A stretch of DNA of 64,000 nucleotides from Hirudinaria manillensis (GCA_034509925.1 CM067529.1:8559501-8623500), one strand, 5' to 3'; numbered from the stretch's first letter, positions 23,661-35,042 are shown. The notes: generated by a model not told the origin, from the letters alone. Translations and numbers: made by a program.

Positions 23661-23839
23661 ACGGTTTCGTAGTTTCGTGCACCAGGGTTGCCCAGTAATG
23701 AGATAGAAGTAGCTCTTTACAACACTTGAGTATCGCCGAAGTACTTTTTACTCGTGCGCACAATTTTTAGCATCTTCACAAAGTAGCCTAAGTAAATTCC
23801 TATAATTTCGAGCAGCATACGAGCAAAATTAATGCATAT

Positions 23840-24553
23840 ATGTTGACCATATTTCAGAGATTTTTTTCATCATCGGTCTCACTTTCTGCTGGAAGTTTGC
23901 CTGAAAGCAAACATCTAGATGGTAGCAATTACAGTGAGTGGAAGTTCTCGATGAAAAATTTTCTTATTGATGCAGGGTTGTGGCATTGCGTGGAGCCAAG
24001 AGAGGGACAAAAAATAGATCCACATCTCGACAGGAGAACGCTTGCTAAAATCAATCTTAGCCTGAAACCTTCAGTTGCTAAAGTAACAAAGAAATGTGAA
24101 ACTGCATCTTCTGCGTGGACCTCTCTTGAAAATGAATTTGAGAGCAATACAATAGTTCGACTGATCAAGCTATACTCGAATTTGTTCAACATGAAATTCC
24201 AAGACTTTTTGAGCATGACCCAGTATGTTGACCATATTTTAGAGATTTGTGAACAACTGGAGAACATAGGAGAGCCATTTAGAGACAATGTTATAGGAGC
24301 AAAAATCCTTGCTGGTCTTCCGGAAGCCTTCACTCCTTTGATTTTAGGAATTCAAGGTTCTCAGCAAGTCACTTCAGTGGAATTTGTGAAGCGATTGCTG
24401 CTGCAAGATGGCATCAAAGATTTAGGGATCTCCAACGAAAAAGGGGGTGCATTCAGCACTAGGGCATTAAAGAACAATCCTCGATGCTTCAATTGTGGAA
24501 AAATTGGTCACATACAGAAATATTGCAAAAAAAAACAAGCAGTTGCAAAGTGA
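23840..24553 (+). CDS. Copia Gag
   Basis: 237 residues. It opens with the UBN2/DUF4219-type motif LDGSNYSEWKFSMKNFLI and ends with the zinc knuckle CFNCGKIGHIQKYC (nucleic-acid binding) and a Lys-rich tail. In its family Gag packages element RNA into particles. The first ~12 codons come from a short duplicated piece of the gene itself (see findings), so the natural start may be lost. It overlaps the protease frame by about 60 bases. Confidence 0.85.
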   Translation: MLTIFQRFFSSSVSLSAGSLPESKHLDGSNYSEWKFSMKNFLIDAGLWHCVEPREGQKIDPHLDRRTLAKINLSLKPSVAKVTKKCETASSAWTSLENEFESNTIVRLIKLYSNLFNMKFQDFLSMTQYVDHILEICEQLENIGEPFRDNVIGAKILAGLPEAFTPLILGIQGSQQVTSVEFVKRLLLQDGIKDLGISNEKGGAFSTRALKNNPRCFNCGKIGHIQKYCKKKQAVAK

Positions 24554-26331
24554 AGAGAAAAGGGGTGATGATGTTTCAAATTTTACTTCTTTTGTGGCAA
24601 GCAACTTAGAGACTTCTGACGAGTGGTACTTGGACGCAGGGGCAACCTCTCACTTGTGCTCAAAAAGGAGCATGATGAAAGACTATGAACCAAGTAATGC
24701 ACACAGTATAAAAATTGCAGATGGAACAATGCTGAAAAGTGCTGGTACAGGGAAAATCCCAATCCCATTAGCCACTGGTAAAACCATGGATGCCGATGAT
24801 GTCTTTATGTGCCAGACTTGTCAATAAATTTTATAGCTGTGAACAGAATTGCACGGTTTGGAAGAAGCATCATTTTTGATCAGCATGGGTGCAAAATTGT
24901 TGATCAAGCCATTCAGGTCCCTCAGAAATCAATTCTTGGAACTGCCACACAGGTGAATGGATTGTATGTTTTAGATAAAGAGAAATCAACCAGCTTCTTC
25001 ACATGCACATCATCGGATAACAACATTTGGCACCAAAGACTAGGTCACCTGAACAGGCACTCACTCAATCAATTAAGTAAAGGTATGGCCACCGGTATTC
25101 AGATAAAAGGAGACAGAACAAGTCCTTGTGAGGCGTGTGTAAAAGGAAAGCACATCAGAAAGCCATTCGTGTCGAATGGTACAAGAAAAACTAAAGCTCT
25201 TCTGGAACTGATTCATTTGGACGTTTGTGGCCCCATGCCAATAGCTTCGATTGGTGGAGCGAAATACTTTGTTACATTTATTGATGACTATAGCAGATTC
25301 TGCTTTGTATATTTTGTAAGTTCAAAAGCACAAGTCATTGAGAAATTCAAAGAGTTCAAGCTTCTAGTCGAAAATCAGACAAATAGAAAAATAAAAGCTC
25401 TTAGAACAGACAAAGAATAATCTTTTTTCTGAGATTTTGAAGAGCAATGGAATAATTCATGAAATATCTATTGCATATTCCCCAGAGCAAAATGGCTTAG
25501 CAGAGAGGTTCAATAGAACATTGCTAGAATGTGCAAGAAGCATGCTTATGGACTCAGGAGTAAGCGGTGATTTATGGGCCGAAGCAGTCACCACAGCTAC
25601 TTATCTTAAAAACAGGTCTCCCACCAAGTCACTGAAAAGTATGACTCCTTTTGAAGCATGGATGAAGAAAAAGCCAAATCTCAGTCATCTCAAGATTTTT
25701 GGTTGGAAGGCACTAGTGAGAATTCCTGATGCACATAGAAAAAAACTGGATTCAAAGTCTAAAGAGTGCATATTTGTTGGTTATAGTGACAACACAAAAG
25801 GATATAGATTAATTGACCCTGTCACAAAAAGGCTTCAAGAAGCTAGATATGTGGTATTCTTTGAGACTCAATTCTTGTCGACTGACAATACATTTCCTTT
25901 TTCACCTCAAGAAGAATCACAGGAACCCACAAATGTTACAGCAAGAAGGATCATTCCTGAAATAGATGATCACCTACAAGAACCTCTTGAAGATCAAATT
26001 GAGATGAGGACAACATGTCAAGACAGTGTTTCTTATGAGGCAAGTGATGTTGAATCTGAAATGGATGATTCAGAAGCACCAAATGGAGAAGAAAGACCTC
26101 GAAGGAATCGAACACTTAAAATAAAGATCTTCAACAATCAGTTTGTGGTCTACCAGGCAGCTCAATGCTCAGTCGCTGATCCAACAACACTTTGGGAAGC
26201 TCTCAATTCTCCTCATTCTGATGACTGGAAAAATGCAATGGATGATGAAATTCAGGCTCACATTGACAACAAAACCTGGACTCCTTCAAAGTTGCCCCCA
26301 GGAAAAATAGCCATAAAATCCAAATGGGTTT
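24495..26331 (+). pseudogene. Copia protease and integrase, frame-broken
   Basis: The protease active site appears as YLDAGATSHLC (about 24629-24661). A second frame from 24809 carries the pre-integrase HHCC-type motif (WHQRLGHLNRHSLNQL ... CEACVKGK) and the first part of the integrase core (LIHLDVCGPM, FVTFIDDYSRF). It stops at 25420 just after the second catalytic Asp region, then continues in another frame from 25437 with SPEQNGLAERFNRTLLE, which holds the catalytic Glu. The gene is split by at least two frame changes. Confidence 0.88.
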
Positions 26332-26507
26332 TGTTGTGGATAATGTAATAATATTGTAAGAATTTATTATTACTTAAGACTATTTCGATAATATACAGAA
26401 TCTTTTTGAGGTTAGTGCAGTAGCACATTCTTTGTAATAAAGTAGCTTAGTATCTCCGATTCCCAAAGTAGTCCTTAATTATATAGCAAGTAATTCAAGA
26501 TACAACA
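26332..26507 (+). repeat. 5' LTR of the TRIM
   Basis: 176 bp, TG...CA ends, contains GTAATAAAGTAGC (poly(A)-signal-like). Paired with 26863-27038. Confidence 0.92.
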
Positions 26508-26519
26508 TTGGCGACGAGG

Positions 26520-26777
26520 ATGACTAACGCTCAAGAACTATCTGTAGCAGAGATGTTCATGATGTTCCTGTCCTACCAGGAAGGAAAAGAGCAGAGATTG
26601 AAACAAGAGCTCGAAGAAAGAGAGCAGAGAAAGAAGCAAAGAGATCAAGAACGGTGGCTGACAATAATCAAGATGTTCAGCGCAGATACCGTGATTGCAC
26701 CTATCCCTGTCCACTGCGATGCGTGGAGGGAGGAGGTAGGGAGTGGGAATACTCCGCTTGTGGTAATGGGCCGGTAA
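26520..26777 (+). CDS. TRIM internal small ORF, Gag-like N-terminus
   Basis: About 86 codons starting at the ATG that overlaps the primer site. It reads as a Met-rich start and then a Glu/Lys/Arg-rich helix (EGKEQRLKQELEEREQRKK), resembling the coiled N-terminus of some Gypsy Gag proteins. No capsid or zinc-knuckle motif remains. It may be a leftover of the parent element. Whether it is translated is unknown. Confidence 0.5.
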   Translation: MTNAQELSVAEMFMMFLSYQEGKEQRLKQELEEREQRKKQRDQERWLTIIKMFSADTVIAPIPVHCDAWREEVGSGNTPLVVMGR

Positions 26778-26862
26778 AAAGATCCACACGCCATCGCAGT
26801 CCACCTAAGCGTCTCGTGATCGACGCAAGCAAGAAGACCTATAATTATGTATGAGGGGGAGG

Positions 26863-27038
26863 TGTTGTGGATAATGTAATAATATTGTAAGAATTTATTA
26901 TTACTTAAGATTATTTCGATAATATACAGAATCTTTTTGAGGTTAGTGCAGTAGCACATTCTTTGTAATAAAGTAGCTTAGTATCTCTGATTCCCAAAGT
27001 AGTCCTTAATTATATAGCAAGTAATTCAAGATACAACA
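26863..27038 (+). repeat. 3' LTR of the TRIM
   Basis: 176 bp, near-identical to 26332-26507 (differences at the ACTTAAGAC/T and ATCTC/TGATT positions). It is preceded by GAGGGGGAGG. Confidence 0.92.
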
Positions 27039-28426
27039 GGTTTTTAAAACAAAACTAAACCAGGATGGAGATATTGAACGTCACAAAGCTCGTTTGGTCA
27101 TAAAAGGATGTTCACAAAAGCCTGGCATAGATTTTGAAGAGACCTATGCACCAGTAGTACGTTTTGCCTCAATCCGTCTCCTCATAGCTCTGGCAGCTGA
27201 ATTTGATCTAGATATAGACCAGATGGATGTAGTCACAGATGCGTTCTTGCATCCAGAACTTGAGGAGGAAATTTACATGCAGTTGCCAAACGGATACAAA
27301 TTGGACGGTAAGATATGTCGGTTGAACAAATCCATCTATGGTCTGAAACAAGCCAGCAGAGTCTGGAACAAGAAACTGGATAAGCTACTCAAAGATTTTG
27401 GCCTAGAGCAGTCAAACTTTGATAGTTGTGTTTATTATTCAATAATTGGAGGAAAGATATTAATCATTTCCATTTATGTAGATGATCTCCTTATTCTGTC
27501 AAATGACAAAACAAAAAAGGATAGCTTGAAAAGGGATTTAATGAAGCACCTTAAAATGAAAGATCTTGGAGAAGCCCATTACTGCTTGGGGATGAGAATC
27601 CAGCATGACTGAAAGAAAGGGACCATTGCTATTGATCAGCATTGAAAGCCTCTTATCTAGATTTAATATGTCAGACTGTAATGGAGCAGTCACCCCAATT
27701 GACCCAAACCAAGATTTGTTCGATGAAAATCTGTTTCCAAAAGCAAAAATTGAAATTGAGAATGGGCCGCATCAAGAAGCAATTGGAAGTCTTTTATATG
27801 CTGTACAAGCCACCAGACCAGCTACAGGGTATGCCGTGGATCTGTTGAGCAGATTCAATCATCGTCATTGAAAAACCCATTGAATAGCTGTGAAAAGAAT
27901 TATGAGATACCTTTCTCAAACTGCACAGATGAAACTGATTTACAAGAGATCAGATGACTTCAAACTTGTTGGTTACTGTGATTCTGACTGGGCTGGTGAT
28001 AAGCAAGACTACAAGTCAACAACTGGCTACACATTTAAAATCTCAGGAGCGTCAGTGAGTTGGAACTCAAAGAAGAAGCCAACCGTTGCCAAATCTACAA
28101 CTGAGGCAGAATACATGGCTCTCAGTGTTGCAGCAGCAGAAGCAATTTGGCTGAAAGGGCTGTTACTTTACTTTGGTACTCCAAACGCAGTTAAAATTTA
28201 CTGTGACAACAAGGGAGCAGTAGACCTTAGTAAGAATCCTGGTTTTCGACCGAAAACAAAGCACATAGGAATTCAACATCACTTCATCAGAGAGCGTGTT
28301 GCGTCAGGTGATATCCAAGTTGAAAGAGTAGCCACAGATGATATGATTGCTGACATACTCACAAAGGGCCTAGCAAAGGATGCAAACACCAAGTGCAAAA
28401 CATTGATGGGTGTCTCTGAAGACTGA
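27039..28426 (+). pseudogene. Copia reverse transcriptase and RNase H, frame-broken
   Basis: RT motifs: FEETYAPVVRFASIR, QMDVVTDAFLHPELEEEIYM, ICRLNKSIYGLKQASRVW and the catalytic YVDD (about 27475-27486). The frame stops at 27612; AIGSLLYAVQATRP continues in another frame to a stop at 27871. RNase H (27890-28426) has YCDSDWAGD, STTEAEYMAL and KTKHIGIQHHFIRE. Compared with the copy at 46482, six bases are missing near 28168. Confidence 0.9.
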
Positions 28427-28444
28427 TATCGTATAAAGTGGGGA

Positions 28445-28581
28445 TGTTAAAATTGTAAATTCTCATTGTTATACTTTATCTTTGGTTTTCGCTATTGTTC
28501 GCGTTGTTTCCTTTGTTTAGCGCGAAGTGTTGATTAGTTGCTGAATAAATTTAGCTTCTTTGGACTAACGAGTTTCCAACA
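28445..28581 (+). repeat. 3' LTR of Copia copy 1
   Basis: 137 bp from TGTTAAAATTG to CCAACA, with GAATAAATTTAG near its end. It is almost identical to the LTR at 47183-47317 and preceded by AAAGTGGGGA. Confidence 0.85.
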
Positions 28582-29025
28582 ATTCCAACACAAATGCACA
28601 TTCTTAAAAACCATTCTTTTGCAAATTTTCATTATTTCCACCTCTAAAAATGCAACTCACCACCCCCATATACCTGGGCCTCCCAAATCTCAAGTGCTGT
28701 TTTTGTAAGTGTAATTCCTACTGACTTTGCAATCCTTGGGCCAATAATACATTTTTTCTAATTGGAATAAATTAGTTTTTCTATTTCTATTTGACACAGA
28801 ATGCAACAAAGCAACATGCGAAGGTGCAAACACGAATAAATATAAGTATGCAAAAGCAACTCATGCAAACGAGATTGATGAAAAGCTTGGTGAAAACATA
28901 AAGATTTCATGCAATTTAAAAAAAATATCCAATGTCAAGATAGCAAAAACTAATTAATTATATATAGATATCTTAAAAAGTAACTCAAGCATCATGATAA
29001 CACATTTTAGGAGCAAAATGCTCTT
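28582..29025. other. Intergenic / PINCH 3' flank
   Basis: Separates the Copia 3' LTR from the PINCH stop codon. It probably includes the PINCH 3' UTR (minus strand). I see no clear AATAAA on that strand and no other feature. Confidence 0.5.
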
Positions 29026-32000
29026 CTATTTTTTCATTTGCTCATCATAGGCTTTCTTAAGCCTTTTTTTAAGCTCTCCAGGGAATTTCTCATAACAAAG
29101 CTTGCAAACTGGCTTCAGGTCCAATTCAAAGAATTTTGTCCTTAAAAAGTAAATTAATGTGGACTCAAATTCAAAGCTTTAGGGCTTTGGTCATCCATTT
29201 AAACAATTAAACCAATCAAAGTAAAATTTATTATGAGTAGTTAATGGAATTAGACCAACTTCTGAGACATTTTCCTGTCACATGCTGAACAAGCAAAGTG
29301 ATCCACACACCAAGCTTTTGATAAAGCAGTAAAGACTATCAAAGGGCAAATTATTTTTGAAAATATAAAAAGCTTCAGTCAACAATAAAAGGTTACCAAC
29401 CATCTCCAGCAACAACACAGTTGCACACAAAACAGATGTTGCCAAATAACTGAAAACGTTGCAATTATAAGTCATAACTTAACATAAGAATGTATAAGCC
29501 AACTTCTAAACTAACTTGATGATAATGTGTTTCACAATAAGCTAATCCTTTCTTCTCATAATGCCTTGTCCCAAGAAATGGTTTTTCACACTTTGCACAC
29601 ACAAAATGCTGTTGAATTACATAAATGCTTAAGCAAGTCTAGCTGAAAACAAGCAATAGATCAAATGCTCACTTCCACATGCCATGATTTACCTAGTGCA
29701 TTAACAATTCTTTCCTCAATTGGGCGTCTGAAATTAATAATAAAATTTGGTAAGAAACATAAAATTCACAGCCATCAACTTTCACCATGATCACATTGCT
29801 TTCCCAAAGCAAAATGACAAATTGGACAGAAATTATTTACCTGCAAGCACCACATATGGGGATACCCATCTTATCGTGGCACCTTAGACAGTAAAGTTCA
29901 CCATTGATTTCTCTAGTTTCTTCATTTAGTTCAACACTTAAAAAATAAACATTGTAGAATTGGAGCTAATGGGTTTTAATATAATTAAATTTTATTGCTG
30001 AGATTAAAGTCATGGTAGAGAATTCTCAAACCTGCAAGTATGGCAATTGAAATGATAAGGATGGTATACTTCCCCTTTGTACTTAATGTGTCTTTCCTCA
30101 ATTATGCAACTTTAAAATATTGTCACATAAATTGTTAGTTGTTAATTTTAATCAGTTAAAAGATAACTCACTGGCACTTGTGACAAACAAATTTTCCCGC
30201 CCCAAGAGCCTTTTCCCTTGTGTTGCAATCTCGGCAAAGGGGCCTGTATCAAAATACATAGTATAACTGACTGAAATTGTGCTTATTACACTTTTGCACT
30301 AATTACACACACCTGCCCGCATTCTTAATGAAACCTGTGTCAGCAAGAGGACTGGAACAGATTTGGCAGACAAAACACTGAGGATGCCAGCTCAAATTCA
30401 TAGCTTTTATAACTCGTCCAACAATAAACTCCTCTGCAGTTATATAGAAAGTTTTAACTAAGTTATACAAATTTGAATGCACTTACTGCAAGCTCCACAA
30501 CAAGGCGCAAAAAGAACATTGAAATCATGTTCACAATACTTTCTGCCTTCAAACTGAAACCCAAATGAATAATTAACAAATTCACTTTAAACAACGGATA
30601 AATTAAATACCTCAAAAAATATTCCATCTGGGAACTGTTGAAAACACTGAGCACAACTGTCAGAAGATTTGCAAAATGTTAAAAATTACTATTCAGTACT
30701 CTGCTTATCTTTAAGAAAGACATTTTTATAATTTAAATATCAATTATGCCCATTAGATAAGAGGGTCAATAAAACAATTACATGATGTTGCAAATGTATC
30801 AATCTGATTTAAATGAACTGCCAAACCAAGACATTTTGTCAAGGATAAAATCAACTTGTTATGTTGCTACAGAACTTATTTCACAGGAAGATAGCATCTT
30901 TTTGAGCATGATGAATGAGAATATTCAATTTTCTAGATGACCATTATCAGTTACCATTGCCATTTAGATCGGAGAATTGTGAAATGCCTAATAATAGAGT
31001 TCAGGCAGAACGACACATTCCCTCATCACTTCATCATTCCTTTTATCATCCTTGGTCTTCTGTCACAGCACCTCCCCGGTTAATCTATATCTCTCATTAT
31101 CAGATGTGCGAAGGATCCCATCGTGTTTACGTCATCTCTTAGTGTTGTCATCAATTTTCACATATCGTTAGCAACAGAAGTTTTATCATCCTAATCTCAG
31201 TTTATCATTTATGCAAAGACCCTTTCATATGCCCCTTCAACTTTGTCAATATGAATTAGCCTATCCCCTAGAAGGGAATTAAATTCCCTTGAGATAAACC
31301 ATTGATGAATTTGTGATTTTTTGGGCATGATTTGTGTATATTTCGAAATTTTTTCTTGAATAAACGAATTCAGATAGGAGTCTTGATTAGATTTAGAAAG
31401 GAACAAATAGCATTTGCATCTGACATAGCTACAATGTTTTATCAAGATGGAGTTTTGCAAGAACACAAGAAATATTTAAGATATTTGTGGTGGACAAATC
31501 TTGAAGAGCAGCCAGAAGAATATGAGATGAACGCTCATTTGTTTGGTTGTATATCTTATCCAAGTTGTGCTAATTTTGTGTTGAGGCAAATAGCAAAGGA
31601 TCATGGTATGAATTACGGAATCACGGCGGTTTATGCTTTAAACAAGAATTTCTATGTTGATGATTTGTTGAATATATATGTGCAAGGTTGGTGGATTTGA
31701 GTTGAGGGAATTTCACGTGAACAGCAAAGAAGTCATCGGTGCAATAGGTAAAAACTGCAAAACAGACAAGAAGCAGGTCATTCAGTTATCTCAAGGATAA
31801 TTGCTGTAATTGAAAGAGCACTAGGAGTACAATGGCAATTAGTAGATGATTGAATCAAATTTAGGATTGAATTCAAAGATGGAGTACTGACAAAGAGAGG
31901 TCTGTTATCAACAATAAGCTTGATTTATGATCCACTAGAATTAGCTAGTTTGTTTCTCTTATCTGGTAGAAGAATTCTCAGGCAATGTTTTTTACAAGAA

Positions 32001-33523
32001 TTAGATTGGAATGAACCATTGACAGATGAAATAAAATTTGAATGGGAAAGGTGGAAACTTCAGTTATTGAAATTAAATGAGTTCTGGTCAAGATGGAGAA
32101 AAGAGTATCTATCATCTTTGCAGTCAAGAAGCAAAGACACTAAGATCAGAAGAAACTTCAGAGAAGGTGATATCGTACTGTTAAAGGATTATTCAGTCCT
32201 TCGCAACCAATGGGTAGTGGCAAGGATTGTTAAAGTAAAAACAGGATCAACAGACAGTTTGGTCCAAAATGTTATCCTTCTAGTCCCAGCAAACAAGGAT
32301 GGTCAACTAAGATACAAAGAGAGACCAATAAGTCAAATGATTCTTCTTGTGGAATCTGAAATTCCATGATCATTGTTTGACTTGCTTAAACCTTATTTTT
32401 TGCACTTGTTTTTCTCACTTAAGTTAAGTTAATTTAGAATCAGTCCCTGATTGGTGGGGAGTGTTAAAGCCATTTCTTGTAAAGGAAGGGGCGGGGCCAA
32501 CTCATATTTATAAGTGAGCTGCATAAAGGTTCCAGAGTTATAGATCAAGTTTAGGGAGTTCCAGTTATTGCTAGGTTGTTGAACAAATTCGTTTTTAAGG
32601 ACAGTAATATCAACTACGAGTTTTTGTTGTTGGTTCCCTTTAGTCTCGAAAAGTTGAAGTCAAAATAAAGGAAGAAAAAATCCACTCAGCATTATTTGCC
32701 GCAACATTAATTGATAACAGATTCTGCTTTTCAAAACTTCACTTTGATTTGAAATTTCTTAGAATGATATATAGATTATAAAGACAGATGGCATGGGTCA
32801 TTTTGGACTATTTCGTTGTTCTAGATATACAAATTCAGCTGATGTTCCAATGCCAATGATGTAGAATTTTTCACTTTCTAATTTGATGAAAACAATCTCC
32901 TCAAAATTTCCCCTTTCTAAGTGAGAAATTATTAATCCTTCTCAGAATTCTGGCCGTCTCCCATCAGAATTTTTCATAGTCTTTCCTCTGCAACTCATTA
33001 GAAGTTCCTCATTTCAAATTATAGAACATTAAATTTCTTGGAAAAGAAATAAAATTGAACAATTTGCCCTCTTCAAATCTCTAATATTCTCGCCTTCTCT
33101 TGCTCATTCAGTCATGCTCCAAGTTATCAAATCATGTCAAAACAAACTTGTAACTCTTCTGTTCTAATTAAAACTCATTTCTATATATACTTCTAAATGT
33201 TTAATTAAATGCTAGGCTCTTCCTCATATGAGATTATCATAACCATATCTAAATTACATGGACAAATTACTTAGGGTTTTAAAATAGGCTACAAAATAAT
33301 ATTAAGATCCGTGCAAAAAATGTGGCACTCGTGAAGATATTCTGACCACAGCATAATTATACTGGATACAGTACTACAAAACAATAGAATCATTGCTTAT
33401 TATAAATAAAACAACTAACACGAAACATTTTTTGTGCCAAATTTGTCCATTAGAATTCACTATTTCTTCTTCTTCATGAAATTCCTGGTGACACCTGGTA
33501 CATCTTGCATTACGAAGGGACAT
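29026..33523 (-). CDS. LIMS1: PINCH / LIMS, five-LIM-domain focal-adhesion adaptor, 12 coding exons
   Basis: PINCH binds integrin-linked kinase through LIM1 and, with parvin, links integrins to actin. Coding exons in order: 33420-33523, 30611-30656, 30487-30553, 30313-30433, 30172-30243, 30032-30109, 29841-29936, 29673-29727, 29516-29608, 29401-29449, 29260-29335, 29026-29140. They total 972 nt, or 323 residues plus stop, against 325 in the vertebrate protein. LIM1 begins CTRCHQEF; five zinc-binding LIM modules follow in order, with [17 protein letters not shown] and [18 protein letters not shown] as landmarks. The C-terminus is [16 protein letters not shown], as in PINCH. I chose the ATG at 33523 (MSLRNARC) because insect PINCH proteins start similarly; in-frame ATGs at 33532 and 33544 are possible. 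Intron 1 (30657-33419) contains a BEL/Pao relic. The insect name is stck, the worm name unc-97. Confidence 0.95.
31365..32369 (+). pseudogene. BEL/Pao pol, frame-broken and internally deleted
   Basis: The RT part contains [27 protein letters not shown] and the catalytic YVDD (about 31662). A frameshift follows, then [26 protein letters not shown] and [14 protein letters not shown] of the RT/RNase H connection. Near 32070, [10 protein letters not shown] runs directly into [13 protein letters not shown], the start of the integrase C-terminal DUF5641 domain. RNase H and the integrase core are therefore missing, and the join is in frame. The reading then stays open to 32369. Confidence 0.85.
32462..32706 (+). 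repeat. 3' LTR of the BEL/Pao remnant
   Basis: 245 bp, TGTTAAAGCC to GCCGCAACA, preceded by the purine-rich GGTGGGGAG. It contains a TATA-like TATTTATAAG (about 32505) and AATAAAGG (about 32665). Confidence 0.8.
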
Positions 33524-33544
33524 TTGGAGCATCTGATCTTTCAT

Positions 33545-34090
33545 TTTAAGAAAACTAGACATAAATAACTCTTCATTTAGAAAAATATGTTTCACAACAT
33601 TTGTATCATGTTCAAGTTAAATGATTAAAATAAAACTATCGAAAGTAATGCATATTTATCTATATATATATATATATATTTGTTTGGATTGAGCTTTTGT
33701 TTTCTAAAACATGCCTATTAAAAACTTCTAGAAATGGGTGAGGAAGTTGTCCCTTTTATATTTATCTACGTTAAACTAAAGAAAGTAGAAAACTTCAAAA
33801 ATTCATTAAATTCAAGCAAAACAAATGCAATTCATAAAAAATACAGAAGTTACACTTTATAAAAAAAAAGTCAAGATTGAGACTTGTTTGGCTTTTTCTG
33901 TGTTTTTTAATGTTATCCTGAATTTGGTGTAAATCTATGGACATATCATCCAATGAAGGATTTGAATTGATATAAATAAGTAACTGATGGGTCATGTTCT
34001 AAGCTTCTTTATGAGAAATAGCTTTGCAGTCAGATAGAATTATCCTATATTCATGGAAAACCAGCATATAAGGATTATATCAAGAGCAGT
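33545..34090. other. PINCH 5' flank, no gene seen
   Basis: Contains a TATATA run at 33660-33679. Probably includes PINCH upstream sequence on the minus strand. No other coding or repeat signal is recognised. Confidence 0.4.
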
Positions 34091-34092
34091 TC

Positions 34093-34380
34093 CAGTTTTC
34101 TCATTCTATTTGATAAAGGTTCCCACAAAAAATGACTTTGTTTTCCAGCAGGACAATGCCTTCATTCACACCTCAAAGGAAGCAATGCCATTTTTCCAGG
34201 AAGAAAAGGTGAATGTTATGAAATGGCCAGCATGTCCTCCTGATTTAAATCCCATAGAAAATGTTTGGTAGACTATGACAAGGAAGGTTTACCACAATGG
34301 TAAACAATATTCAACTATTATGGAGTTAAAAGAGGTGATAATTGAATCCTGGAAAAGCCTGCTAAAGTAATGCCTGGAAT
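34093..34380 (+). pseudogene. Tc1-type transposase C-terminal relic A
   Basis: Reads VFQQDNAFIHTSKEAMPFF, VMKWPACPPDLNPIENVW, stop, then RKVYHNGKQYSTIMELKE. These are the second catalytic Asp and the DLNPIENVW block of Tc1 transposases (DD34E). The N-terminus is missing and there are internal stops. It resembles the elements at 42.5-46 kb. Confidence 0.85.
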
Positions 34381-34769
34381 AAATAGTGGTGTGAATGAAA
34401 TCAAGGTGCATTGATATAATAAACAAGAATAGACAATGCACATCATATTGACACTATTTTTGAATTAATAAAATCATTAGAACACTTATTATCGTCTTTT
34501 TATTTATTTCTTAAAGAAATGATGAATAATTACTTAAAAAATGGGCTTTAGAATATTTCTCCAAAATTTGTTGTCAGAATGTAGAATAAATTTCCACATT
34601 AATTGCAATGTTTCTATCAAATAACATATCCAAATTTGGGTTTTGTAAAATAATTTTGTCAATCGTTATTGCAAAAAATCACCTCCTGCTTAAAGACAAC
34701 CAATGTATTAAGGGAAGACAAAAATCTCATAATCGTTGAACCATTGGATACCATTTGCTAATATCAATT

Positions 34770-35042
34770 ATATCAACAGGATAATGCCTCAATACAAGAA
34801 TCTGAATTAACAAAAAAGTTTTTTCAGCTTTATCATTGGGCCTTAATCCAAATGAAAATTGGGAGAAGATTGCTAATGAAGTATATGAAGGTGAAAAGGC
34901 GTATTTCACAAAGGAAGAGCTGGAAGAGGCCATAATGAGAATATGGAATAGATATATGGAAAATCAATATCTAGAAAGGCTAATCAAATCACTTAAAAAT
35001 AGATGTTTCGAAATTTTAGAAAGTAAAGGACACGTATTATAA
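34770..35042 (+). pseudogene. Tc1/mariner transposase C-terminal relic B, a different subfamily
   Basis: Starts with QQDNA-SIQESELTKKFF, loses frame, then runs LNPNENWEKIANEVYEGEKA and LERLIKSLKNRCFEILESKG to a stop at 35042. The NPNEN-WEKIANEVYEG sequence differs from relic A, so it is a separate lineage lying next to it. Confidence 0.75.

Larger units (their letters stand above)
26332..27038 (+). mobile_element. TRIM (miniature LTR retrotransposon) nested in Copia RT
   Basis: Two 176-bp LTRs (26332-26507 and 26863-27038) start TGTTGTGG and end ATACAACA and differ at about two positions. They flank 355 bp. A primer-site-like TGGCGACGAGGATGAC follows the 5' LTR and a purine tract (GAGGGGGAGG) precedes the 3' LTR. 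The insertion made a 5-bp duplication, GGTTT (26327-26331 and 27039-27043), inside the Copia RT codons. The interior lacks protease, RT and integrase, so it needs another element's proteins. Confidence 0.92.
23839..28581 (+). mobile_element. Copia (Ty1-type) LTR retrotransposon, 5'-truncated, interrupted by a TRIM
   Basis: Domains run in Copia order: Gag with CCHC knuckle, aspartic protease, pre-integrase, integrase core, RT, RNase H, then a purine tract (AAAGTGGGGA) and a 3' LTR (28445-28581). No matching 5' LTR is found upstream of Gag. Stops and frame changes occur at about 25420, 27612, 27850 and in the RT-RNase H linker. A 707-bp TRIM (26332-27038) splits the RT. A second 3' fragment of the same family is at 46482-47317. 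Confidence 0.93.
30906..32706 (+). mobile_element. BEL/Pao LTR retrotransposon remnant in PINCH intron 1
   Basis: Plus-strand, so antisense to PINCH. It keeps scattered pieces of pol and an entire 3' LTR (32462-32706). The 5' end is gone; the first recognisable piece is HYQLPLPFR ... [12 protein letters not shown] (about 30930-31012), the linker just before Pao RT. 31013-31360 is too decayed to read. Confidence 0.85.
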
